A stretch of DNA of 64,000 bases from JAABSX01 sp964480455 (lineage in GTDB: Bacteria > Bacteroidota > Bacteroidia > Cytophagales > Microscillaceae): the NCBI GenBank assembly GCA_964480455.1, contig CAYZQI010000007.1:1-64000 (forward strand), read 5' to 3'. The translations under genes and the position numbers were made by a program. Shown here one piece after another: positions 25,858 through 34,318 of this stretch. The notes beneath the pieces were generated by a model. It was not told the DNA's origin. It saw nothing but the letters and a program-made list of their open reading frames with translations, and did no database searches. Each line of letters starts with the position of its first letter. Within the stretch, counting starts at the first letter, position 1.

Positions 25858-28278
25858 ATGAGGCATACTCCTGCACAAAGTATTTTTTTTGTACTCAAAC
25901 ATATACAACTACCTTCACAAACTTTTGAGATGCCCCTTCATCAGCAAAAAATTATGATAGGACGCAAAGGTTTTGGGGCTGATATAGGGATTGAAGCGGG
26001 AGGAGTGAGTAGAATACATGCTTACATTGAGCGAGCCGACAAAGGATTGTTAAAAATCAGAGATGCAGGCAGCACCAATGGTACTTATCTTAACGGTATC
26101 AAAATAGAGAACTCTGACTTAAGGCGTGGTGATGTGATTACTTTTCAGCGCAATAATCCAGATTACTTTTTGATAGTTAATGACGACAAAGTAAGTACCA
26201 GCCTCTCGGTTACTTCTGAATCTTTTACACCCATAGAACACCTCATAGAGCCTAGCCAGACACTTTATGAACTACTGGCACAGAAAAAAAGTATCGTCAT
26301 AGGCAGACAAGATTGCGACATTACACTCGCTAATCTTACTATTTCACGCAAGCATACTCAAATCACTAAACAAGCCGAAGGACGCTACTTGGTCAAGGAT
26401 TTGGGTTCTAAAAATGGCACTTTTATCAATGGTAATCAGATTTTTAGCCCTACTGAGGTAAATGAAAAAGACCTTATCCAACTCGGAAGGTATGAATTTA
26501 GGTTAGACAAACCTTTTGATACGCAGGCATTGCCTCTTGAAGATGAAATAGTGCTGATAGCCAGTCAGCTCACACGCTTAGTAGGCAAAGCCCCTGAGCG
26601 AAAAGCCATTCTGAGAAACGTCAATCTCGAAATCAAAGCAGGCGAAGTAGTAGCCATCATGGGTCCCTCGGGCAGTGGTAAATCTACTTTACTCAAGGCT
26701 CTCAATGGAGATGCCCCTGCTACCGATGGCACAGTCTATGTACACGGGAGAGATTTTTATAAAAATTATAAGATTCTGAAGCAAGACATTGGCTACGTAC
26801 CTCAAGATGACATTGTACACGGGCAGTTGAGTGTGTATGATTCGCTATATTTTGCAGCAAGACTTCGGCTAGAGTCAGATGTGAGCAAGCAAGAAATTGA
26901 TACAAAGATAGCCGAAATTTTAGCAAAGTTAGGGATTAGCCATACCAAAGAGGCATTGGTAAAAACCCTCTCAGGTGGGCAACGCAAGCGTGTATCTATT
27001 GCCGTTGAGCTTCTATCAGACCCTTCTATTCTATTTTTAGACGAGCCTACTAGCCCTCTTGACCCTGAAACCATTGAGGAGTTTCTTAAAATTTTGAAAA
27101 GCCTTGCAGCCTCTGGCACTACTATTTTGATGGTAACGCACAAACCTGATGACTTAGACAGTGCTGATAAGGTTGCCTTCCTCTCGAGAGGTGGTTATTT
27201 GGTTTATTATGGAGATACAAAAAATTACTTAGCACATTTTGAGGCAAATAATGTGATAGGAGTGTATGCCCAAATCAATGATGTGGAGAAGGGGCGTTTG
27301 CGGGCAGCCGCATTTTTATCGCAAAAGCCTGACATTGCCGAATCGCAGACAGGCAATGGTAATGCAAAAGTGATTGAACCTCGCAGAAAAGCACCATTGA
27401 GGCAGTTTTATTGGCTGACTTTACGCTATTTTAAAATAAAGACCAATGACCGTATTAACACTACGCTGATTGTTTCGCAAGCACCGATTATTGCTTTGTT
27501 TTTGGCAATTTTATTTGAGAAAATGATGCTTCAAACCTTGTTTCTGATGGTGATTGCGGCAATATGGCTAGGCACAAGCAATGCTGCACGTGAAATTATT
27601 AGTGAGTTGCCTATTTATAGGCGAGAGCGGATGTTTAATTTACAAATCCTGCCTTATATTTTTTCAAAGATTACAGTCATTAATTTTTTTGCCCTGCTTC
27701 AAGTTTTGCTTTTGGTGGCTATTTTAAGCATAAGTGTAGGCATAGAAAATCTTTGGGCAAATGTGGGTTTATTGTTGCTGCTTTCCTTTGTGGGTTCTTT
27801 GCTGGGGCTTTGGCTTTCTTCCCTTTTTGATAATGCCGACAAAGTAACCAGTCTAGTACCATTGGTATTATTGCCTCAGATTATGTTGGCAGGGGTCATT
27901 CAGCGGCTCAATACTACTTCGGAGTGGTTGAGTTTTTTAACTATTGCACGCTGGGGAGTAGAAAGTAGTGCGAAAATAGAATCACAAGCCTATTTTTATT
28001 ATCCTGAGAAAATACCTAACAAAACTTATTTTGAAGCACTCAAAGAGATTACTCCTTTGGATACACTCCGACAAAGAGAGGTAAAAGACAGTTTGGCACA
28101 ATTACAGGTACCAGATACCTTGTATCAATATGTTGCAGAGCCAATTTTGGGCAATAGCAATATGCTTGATTTTCCTACTTACTTTTCGCTTTCAGAAACA
28201 TTTTTGTTTTTAGGGCTACACACAATCGTCTTATTTACAGCTATTTATGTGAGCTTACGGAGAAAAGATAATCTTTAA
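25858..28278 (+). CDS. double-FHA ABC transporter (ABC-2/ABCG-like)
   Basis: An 806-residue half-transporter with a regulatory front end. FHA domain 1 (about 18-110: GRKGFGAD, VSRIHAYI, STNGTYLNG) and FHA domain 2 (about 135-215: GRQDCD, TISRKHTQI, SKNGTFINGNQ) both keep the phosphothreonine-binding residues. The ATPase has Walker A GPSGSGKST (about 269), signature LSGGQRKR (about 371) and Walker B ILFLDEPTSPLDP. The C-terminal third has about six transmembrane helices, as in ABCG-type exporters. The FHA pair implies control by Ser/Thr phosphorylation. The substrate is unknown; similar FHA-ABC proteins occur in cyanobacteria and Bacteroidota. Confidence 0.88.
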   Translation: MRHTPAQSIFFVLKHIQLPSQTFEMPLHQQKIMIGRKGFGADIGIEAGGVSRIHAYIERADKGLLKIRDAGSTNGTYLNGIKIENSDLRRGDVITFQRNNPDYFLIVNDDKVSTSLSVTSESFTPIEHLIEPSQTLYELLAQKKSIVIGRQDCDITLANLTISRKHTQITKQAEGRYLVKDLGSKNGTFINGNQIFSPTEVNEKDLIQLGRYEFRLDKPFDTQALPLEDEIVLIASQLTRLVGKAPERKAILRNVNLEIKAGEVVAIMGPSGSGKSTLLKALNGDAPATDGTVYVHGRDFYKNYKILKQDIGYVPQDDIVHGQLSVYDSLYFAARLRLESDVSKQEIDTKIAEILAKLGISHTKEALVKTLSGGQRKRVSIAVELLSDPSILFLDEPTSPLDPETIEEFLKILKSLAASGTTILMVTHKPDDLDSADKVAFLSRGGYLVYYGDTKNYLAHFEANNVIGVYAQINDVEKGRLRAAAFLSQKPDIAESQTGNGNAKVIEPRRKAPLRQFYWLTLRYFKIKTNDRINTTLIVSQAPIIALFLAILFEKMMLQTLFLMVIAAIWLGTSNAAREIISELPIYRRERMFNLQILPYIFSKITVINFFALLQVLLLVAILSISVGIENLWANVGLLLLLSFVGSLLGLWLSSLFDNADKVTSLVPLVLLPQIMLAGVIQRLNTTSEWLSFLTIARWGVESSAKIESQAYFYYPEKIPNKTYFEALKEITPLDTLRQREVKDSLAQLQVPDTLYQYVAEPILGNSNMLDFPTYFSLSETFLFLGLHTIVLFTAIYVSLRRKDNL

Positions 28279-28318
28279 AGGGTAAAGCATTACCTGAAAA
28301 TAAGTAAAGTGTAAATGG

Positions 28319-28402
28319 GTGCAAGTCAAATTGACTTCCTTATGCCCTCTCTTGTGGAGAGGGAAGGGGTGAGGTGGCTAAAAAGGGAAATTTGACTTGC
28401 AC
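28319..28402. repeat. 84-bp palindromic element between convergent genes
   Basis: Perfect 14-bp arms GTGCAAGTCAAATT (28319-28332) and AATTTGACTTGCAC (28389-28402) enclose a C/T- and G-rich core (CCCTCTCTTGTGGAGAGGG). It resembles small mobile palindromic elements and probably serves as a bidirectional terminator here. Confidence 0.7.
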
Positions 28403-28453
28403 TCGTATAAATTACGAATTGTGAAATGTGATTTTTATTTATATTTTCCTAGA

Positions 28454-29251
28454 TTAGTTTCGTTTTCTTTGGTCGTAGCCCATAAACAAATGGTCGCCCA
28501 GTAAAAGTGAAAGTACGAAAGAAATCCCTCCAATCACAAGCCCAATCAAAATAAAGCTCCAAAAACTACCTGTAGCTCCAAAAAGACCCGCAAAACCTGC
28601 AATAATCGCCATAATACCCGCCCAGCTAAACACGCCATACTTAACAAAAAACTCATAAGCCGCACGCTCTCCATCTGCCTCTGAACTCAAAAAGATAAAA
28701 GAAAATATAGCAAAACCAAAACCCATTGCAAACAATATCATCTCAAAAAGTGATAAGGTATTGCCCACAAATAAAAAGTACAACAATATCATCAAACCCA
28801 TAAAAAGCGCAATGACTAAGCCTATCATAAACCAGTCTAACTCTATCCATTTAAAATTGAGGTGCAAGCCTCCCCAACTACGGTGTTTTTTTTGTTTTTT
28901 CTGAAAGTTGCGTAGAGTGCTTTTGGAGTGGTTTTTCTTTTGTTTTTTACTATGGGAGGGTTGGCTTTGTTTGTTTTCTTGTTGCTTGAAAGTTGGTGTT
29001 GCAAGAGAGGATGTAGAAGATGTCTGGGGTGCATATACCTCCTCATTTTGAGTGGAGGCTTGATTTTGTAAGCGTATATTTTCTGATGCAAGTTCATCAA
29101 GTGTTTTTTCTGAGAGTGGCATAGTAGCTGCTTGCGCACTATTGCTTTTTTTGGAGCCAGGGAGTGTTTCTTGAGCTTTTATTTGAAAGCATAAAAGCAT
29201 ACACAAAGATAACAAACTGAGGGTCAAAAAATGTAAATTGTAATGCGTCAT
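28454..29251 (-). CDS. membrane protein with disordered periplasmic N-terminus
   Basis: A 265-residue protein. A signal peptide (about 1-26, ending IKAQ) is followed by a Ser/Gln/Lys-rich disordered stretch (about 30-120, very Lys-rich near KKQKKNHSKS), then four or five transmembrane helices in the C-terminal half. No family is recognised. I see no catalytic motif. It is convergent with the FHA-ABC gene across a palindromic element. Confidence 0.5.
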   Translation of the reverse strand: MTHYNLHFLTLSLLSLCMLLCFQIKAQETLPGSKKSNSAQAATMPLSEKTLDELASENIRLQNQASTQNEEVYAPQTSSTSSLATPTFKQQENKQSQPSHSKKQKKNHSKSTLRNFQKKQKKHRSWGGLHLNFKWIELDWFMIGLVIALFMGLMILLYFLFVGNTLSLFEMILFAMGFGFAIFSFIFLSSEADGERAAYEFFVKYGVFSWAGIMAIIAGFAGLFGATGSFWSFILIGLVIGGISFVLSLLLGDHLFMGYDQRKRN

Positions 29252-29389
29252 GGGTCGTAATGATATAAGTTAGAATTTTTTAAGTTGTATGCAAAGGCAA
29301 ACCTAACAATAAACGCACAGCTATTCAAAAAATGACATCTATCATAGCATTATAAAGCATAAGTAATGAGAATACAAGAGCCTATCTTA

Positions 29390-29397
29390 TATTTTTG
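29390..29397 (+). promoter_or_regulatory. -7 element of DUF2490 gene
   Basis: TATTTTTG matches TAnnTTTG and lies 36 bp before the ATG. Confidence 0.35.
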
Positions 29398-29433
29398 CGA
29401 CAATATTAATTATAAGGACAAGTTATCCAAAAC

Positions 29434-30186
29434 ATGAAAAAAAATAATAAGTGTTACTTTTTTAAGATGCAAATGTTACTTTTAGTTTTATTTGTAGTAC
29501 AAAATCTAAATGCACAAACAAACAAGATTTATCAAAATGATTACCAAATCTGGGGTTTCTATGCTACAAGCACCCAAATCAGCCCAAAATATGCTATCTG
29601 GAATGATGTCCACATCAATCCTACCTCTTTTATTGTCATGCGCACAGGTCTTACCAAGCAGCTTGCCCAGCACACTTCTTTGACTGCGGGCTATGGCTAT
29701 TTAGTAACTGCCACACCACTATCAAACGTACTCTCGCGTCACGAACATCGGCTTTGGGGGCAGTTATTCAGTATTTTACCCATTCCTGATTCAAGATGGA
29801 AACTACAACTAAGGCTGAGGAATGATGCCAGATTTAGGCAAAAACTTATACTCGGAGAGGTCTCAGATGAATGGGGCTTCAACCACAGAGTGCGCTTGAT
29901 GGCAGGCATACAAATTCCTATCTCAAAACCCTCACAAGCAAAACAGTATTTTATCAATCTCGCTAGTGAAATCTTAGTAAACTATGGAAAAATTATCACT
30001 AAAAATCAACTTGACCAACAGCGTCTTTCGCTCGTGCTGGGCAGAAGAATGGGTAAGGTAATCGTACAAGGAGGGTATATGTATAGGTATGTACCCTCTA
30101 CTTTGCCCAATGTTTATACACATACCCATTCACTCATTGTAGGGGTGATTCATACCCTCAAAGCTTTCAAAGAAAAACAAGAATAA
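29434..30186 (+). CDS. DUF2490-family outer-membrane protein
   Basis: A 250-residue protein with a signal peptide (about 1-28, ending LNAQ) and amphipathic beta strands throughout, including the YQIWGFYATSTQISPKYAIW start and the RHEHRLWGQL and LQLRLRNDARF segments typical of DUF2490. It is predicted to form a small outer-membrane barrel of unknown role. The GNAT-nitrilase gene begins 72 bp downstream and may be co-transcribed. Confidence 0.7.
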   Translation: MKKNNKCYFFKMQMLLLVLFVVQNLNAQTNKIYQNDYQIWGFYATSTQISPKYAIWNDVHINPTSFIVMRTGLTKQLAQHTSLTAGYGYLVTATPLSNVLSRHEHRLWGQLFSILPIPDSRWKLQLRLRNDARFRQKLILGEVSDEWGFNHRVRLMAGIQIPISKPSQAKQYFINLASEILVNYGKIITKNQLDQQRLSLVLGRRMGKVIVQGGYMYRYVPSTLPNVYTHTHSLIVGVIHTLKAFKEKQE

Positions 30187-30258
30187 AACACATAAATTAA
30201 ACAATTTTGTTACTTTTTATTTTTTAACCAGAGAAGATAAAATAAAAATTTAAAATTT

Positions 30259-31797
30259 ATGCAAATTACTACCCCCAACGAATCTATAGAGCACCTGCTC
30301 AAACTTCGTAATCTGCACATGGAAGATTTTGATGACCTAACCGAGATTATGAACCTTGTCTATAAAGATATGGGAAACTGGCATAAAACTCAAATAGAAA
30401 AACTCTTAGAGATATTTCCCGAAGGGCAAATCTGCATAGAAGATAAGGGAAAAGTAGTGGCATTTGCACTCTCTATCATCATAGATGAAGATGACTTGGA
30501 AGATGACCACACCTACAAAGAAATAATAGACAAAGGTTCATTCTCTACCCATGACCCCGAAGGTAATATTCTTTATGGAATAGAAGTAGGTGTACACCCT
30601 AGGTTTCAGGGCTTGCGCTTAGGTAGAAGATTGTATGATGGACGAAAAGAATTGTGCGAAAACCTCAACCTGAAATCTATTGTGGCAGGTGGAAGAATGC
30701 CCAATTACCACCAGCACAAAGCCACGCTCACCCCAAAAGAGTACATAGATAAGGTAAAAACAAAAGAAATTTATGACCCAGTGCTTACCTTCCAATTGAG
30801 CAATGATTTCCACGTGCGCAAAATCTTGAAAAATTACCTCCCCTCAGATACTGCCTCCAATGCCCACGCTACCCTGATTGAATGGAAGAATATTTATTAT
30901 GAGCGTAAAAAGAAACCCGTAGGTAATAAAAAATCATGGGTGCGTATCGGTATTGTGCAATGGCTTATGCGCCGCGCCAATAACTTAGAAGCATTTTTTG
31001 ACAATGTTGAGTTCTTTGTAGATGCTGTGAGCGATTACAAGTCAGATTTTTTGCTTTTCCCTGAGCTTTTTAACGCGCCCCTTATGTCGGAGTTTAACAA
31101 GCTAGATTCTGCTACAGCCATCAGAAAACTTGCCATCTACACCGAAGAAATTAGGCAAAAAATGGTTCAGTTTGCCGTAGAATACAACATCAACATCATA
31201 GCAGGCAGCATGCCACTAATAGAAAAAGGTGCACTCTACAACGTAAGCTACCTCTGTCGCAGAAATGGTACTTATGAAACACAATACAAGATACATCCTA
31301 CACCTAGCGAGGTAAACGATTGGGGCATGAAGGGAGGCAACAAACTCAAAGTATTTGATACTGATATTGGCAAAATAGGCATTTTAATTTGCTATGACTC
31401 TGAGTTTCCTGAACTGAGTCGCCTACTTGCCGACCAAGGTATGCAAATCTTGTTTGTGCCTTCTTCCACAGATTTGCAAAGTGGCTATCAGCGTGTTAGA
31501 ATCTGCTCACAGGCGCGCGCCATAGAAAATGAATGTTATGTGGCTGTTACGGGCAGCGTAGGGCATGTGCCGCGTGTGGTTAATATGGACTTGCAGTACT
31601 CTCAGGGAGCTATTTTTTCGCCCTCTGATTTTGCTTTTCCACAAAATGCCATCATTGCTGAGGGTACACCCAATAGCGAAATGACCATTATAGCTGATGT
31701 AGATTTAGACTTGCTCAAGGAGCTACACACACAAGGCAGCGTCAGAAATTTGAAAGACCGCCGCAAAGATTTGTACAGCTTAAAGTGGATTGGTTAG
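30259..31797 (+). CDS. GNAT acetyltransferase / nitrilase-family amidohydrolase fusion
   Basis: A 512-residue cytosolic two-enzyme fusion. Residues about 10-210 are a GNAT domain with the acetyl-CoA loop GVHPRFQGLRLGRRL. Residues about 225-510 are a carbon-nitrogen hydrolase with the full triad: Glu269 (LLFPELFN), Lys344 (YKIHPTP) and Cys378 (LICYDSEFPE). This arrangement is known as a conserved bifunctional family in many bacteria but has no settled substrate. I infer coupled acylation and amide hydrolysis of a common metabolite. Confidence 0.9.
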   Translation: MQITTPNESIEHLLKLRNLHMEDFDDLTEIMNLVYKDMGNWHKTQIEKLLEIFPEGQICIEDKGKVVAFALSIIIDEDDLEDDHTYKEIIDKGSFSTHDPEGNILYGIEVGVHPRFQGLRLGRRLYDGRKELCENLNLKSIVAGGRMPNYHQHKATLTPKEYIDKVKTKEIYDPVLTFQLSNDFHVRKILKNYLPSDTASNAHATLIEWKNIYYERKKKPVGNKKSWVRIGIVQWLMRRANNLEAFFDNVEFFVDAVSDYKSDFLLFPELFNAPLMSEFNKLDSATAIRKLAIYTEEIRQKMVQFAVEYNINIIAGSMPLIEKGALYNVSYLCRRNGTYETQYKIHPTPSEVNDWGMKGGNKLKVFDTDIGKIGILICYDSEFPELSRLLADQGMQILFVPSSTDLQSGYQRVRICSQARAIENECYVAVTGSVGHVPRVVNMDLQYSQGAIFSPSDFAFPQNAIIAEGTPNSEMTIIADVDLDLLKELHTQGSVRNLKDRRKDLYSLKWIG

Positions 31798-31826
31798 GAA
31801 ACATTTATCATCCAGGGCAGATGTTC

Positions 31827-31863
31827 ATTCAATTGCCAGTAATTTTGTAACTGGTAATTGAAT
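31827..31863 (+). terminator. 14-bp stem-loop after GNAT-nitrilase gene
   Basis: ATTCAATTGCCAGT / ACTGGTAATTGAAT with one G-T wobble and a 9-nt loop. It lacks a T tract. Confidence 0.5.
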
Positions 31864-31882
31864 AATCTGGCTTGCTATTCTA

Positions 31883-31947
31883 GCAAGAGGCTAAGAACAG
31901 TTTGCAGTTGTGGATTATGCTTGATACAATAGCTTACAACCAGACAG
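31883..31947 (+). repeat. copy of dispersed repeat
   Basis: It aligns with 25615-25677: AGAGGCTAAGAACAGTTTGC, then TTGTGGATTATGCTTGATAC, then ACCAGAC. Confidence 0.7.
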
Positions 31948-32207
31948 CTAAAAAATCTCCTTATATTTTCTTTGAGAATCTTATCATAAGCCTTGTTTTC
32001 AGTTTTTTCGCTCATTTATACAAAGATACGATTTAAAAGACTTAAGAATTTACTTTCCCTCTCATTTATGTACTTTCAGCACAAAATCAAAAACTATCCT
32101 CGAAATATCAAAAGACAATAAATCTAGTAAAAGTAATTCAGATGTTAATTAATTGAAGGTTTGGCAATATTATTTTTAGTTTTATGATTCAGATTAAAAT
32201 AATTTGA

Positions 32208-32215
32208 TAAATTTG
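32208..32215 (+). promoter_or_regulatory. -7 promoter element of TonB receptor gene
   Basis: TAAATTTG matches TAnnTTTG. It overlaps the earliest possible start at 32215, so the ATG at 32260 is preferred. Confidence 0.5.
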
Positions 32216-32259
32216 TGTTTTTGGTATGGCTGCAAAAAATATTTCTTAGACAATGTTCT

Positions 32260-34293
32260 ATGTATAGTTACACGATTACAAAAACTTTATTACTTTCATT
32301 TTTTTGTATATTTATAACATTTGTTTTTCAACTCAATGCACAAGAAAGTGAACGCTTGGGAGTGCAAGATATGACTCCTATTCTATCTAAAGACCTTATC
32401 AACCAAAACGTGAGTGTAGCTTCTAAAAGTTTGGAGAGCATTTATGATGCCCCAGGTGTGATAAGTGTGATTACTTCTACCGAAATAGAGCGGTTTGGAG
32501 GCAATAACCTCCTTGAGGTACTGGAGCGCGTGGCAAGCGTTTATGCCATAGGTTCTTATTTTGCACCTAACAATGTGCTTAGTATTCGGGGCGATTTGGC
32601 AACACCCTACAACAATCACGTACTTATCCTTATCAATGGCAGACCGACCCGCGAGCATCTTTTTGGAGGAATAGATTACCCCGTCTACTTAGCATTTCCA
32701 CTTCAGGTAATTGAATCCATTGAAGTAGTCAGAGGGCCAGGCTCAGTGCTGTATGGTACAAATGCCTATTCTGGCGTAATTAATATTATCACTAAAGAAG
32801 TAGTAGAAGACCAGACACAAGGCAGTTTTGAGTATGGCTCTTTCAATACTTTTGGTTTCAATGCCCTCAGTACCAAGATAAGGGATAGACTGAAAGTGAG
32901 CTCTGCTATTCGATATTTTGGGCAGGAAGGTTGGCAACACGAAGCCGTAGGCGAAGATGGAGGCAGGCTAGATTACCAAGCGGGGCAAAGCAACTTAGGA
33001 GCCAGCCTGAATGTGGACTTTGGCAAGTTGAATATGCAATCTTTTGTTAGCTACAGCTCACAATCAAGCACAGGTGTATTACCCATAGGTGGTACAGGCT
33101 TGCGCAATCGTGCCATCAATACATTGAGGGTTTTCTTTGATACAGGTTATAATATTTATGTTTCTAAGCGATTCAAAATTGCTAACCACGCTACTTTTAA
33201 TGCTATGCGTACAAGATTTTCTAACCCCTCGGGCGATTTTGTGGGAAATACCAAAGATGTATTACTAGAATCTACCGCTTTTTATGACATAGGCAAAGGG
33301 CTAAACCTGACTGCTGGCGGCACAGGTTATTTTCAGGTAGGGGAGGCAGAGATAGGTGATGATGCTAACCGCGGTGTGCCTAATTATGGCAAGTTTTGGT
33401 ACAACGGCTATGCACAGCTAGATTACTTATTACCTCTGAAAAGCAAACTAAAAGTGAAACTAACCGCAGGCGCGCAATACAACAAACCTTCAAAAATCAA
33501 AGGTGATTTTGTGCCTCGTCTAGGGTTGATTGCTGATTTTAATAAAAATTTAGGGCTTAAGCTACTTTACGGACAGGCTTTCAGGGCTGCTTTTGAAGCG
33601 GAAAGTACCCTCAATGACCCTCCTGTATTGCAAGGACAGCCAGGATTACGCCCTGAAAAAGTCACTACTTTTGATACTCAACTCTTTTACAGTAAAGGTA
33701 AAATGCAAATCTTTGCTACCTACTTCAATTCATTGCAAAGAGATTTGATTATCCAGACCACTAATATTAGCCCCACTACTTATGAAAATGCCAATAGACT
33801 TCAACTGAATGGACTAGAGGTAGAGTTTAAATTTGCAACCCGTTCTACGTTTTTTATCACAGGTTCTTTTACCTACCAACAAAATGAACTAACTGACACA
33901 AAAGACAACTCAAAAATACAAGATTATACACTCATGCCACAAGTAATGGCAAAACTAGGCATATTTTATGATTGGAGGGAAGCAGGACTCTCAATCGGCG
34001 TTTTTAATACCTATATGGGAGAAGCTAATAATCTTGAAGTGCCTGATAATTTACAAAATCCCATTCCTGAGGCTTTCAATTTTATGACTGTAAAGGTAGA
34101 TATGAACTTGAATGATTTATTCAATATCACTGAGAAAGAAGAAACAACCATCACAAAGGTATTGCTAAGTTTTTATGTTACTAATTTATTGAACGAAGAA
34201 ATATATTATCCTGAATTTGTAAGACGTAAAATTAACACGCTACCTGGTAGGGGAGGGAGGGCATTCTACACTTCTTTCAGAGTGCTTTTTTAA
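32260..34293 (+). CDS. TonB-dependent outer-membrane receptor
   Basis: A 677-residue receptor with a signal peptide (ending LNAQ). An N-terminal plug domain carries APGVISVITSTEIERFGG and VVRGPGSVLYGTNAYSGVINII, a classic plug signature. A beta-barrel follows, ending in the aromatic RVLF typical of barrel insertion. It lacks the carboxypeptidase-like N-terminal extension of SusC proteins, so it resembles siderophore/cobalamin receptors more than glycan receptors. The substrate is unknown. An adenylate cyclase gene starts 25 bp after its stop, which suggests co-transcription. Confidence 0.93.
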   Translation: MYSYTITKTLLLSFFCIFITFVFQLNAQESERLGVQDMTPILSKDLINQNVSVASKSLESIYDAPGVISVITSTEIERFGGNNLLEVLERVASVYAIGSYFAPNNVLSIRGDLATPYNNHVLILINGRPTREHLFGGIDYPVYLAFPLQVIESIEVVRGPGSVLYGTNAYSGVINIITKEVVEDQTQGSFEYGSFNTFGFNALSTKIRDRLKVSSAIRYFGQEGWQHEAVGEDGGRLDYQAGQSNLGASLNVDFGKLNMQSFVSYSSQSSTGVLPIGGTGLRNRAINTLRVFFDTGYNIYVSKRFKIANHATFNAMRTRFSNPSGDFVGNTKDVLLESTAFYDIGKGLNLTAGGTGYFQVGEAEIGDDANRGVPNYGKFWYNGYAQLDYLLPLKSKLKVKLTAGAQYNKPSKIKGDFVPRLGLIADFNKNLGLKLLYGQAFRAAFEAESTLNDPPVLQGQPGLRPEKVTTFDTQLFYSKGKMQIFATYFNSLQRDLIIQTTNISPTTYENANRLQLNGLEVEFKFATRSTFFITGSFTYQQNELTDTKDNSKIQDYTLMPQVMAKLGIFYDWREAGLSIGVFNTYMGEANNLEVPDNLQNPIPEAFNFMTVKVDMNLNDLFNITEKEETTITKVLLSFYVTNLLNEEIYYPEFVRRKINTLPGRGGRAFYTSFRVLF

Positions 34294-34318
34294 AGATTGA
34301 AAATATTGAAATTGAGAT

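Larger units (their letters stand above)
31798..32259. other. intergenic region with stem-loop and repeat
   Basis: 462 bp. It contains the stem-loop at 31827-31863, a dispersed repeat copy (31883-31947) and the promoter element at 32208-32215. No gene is seen. Confidence 0.6.
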
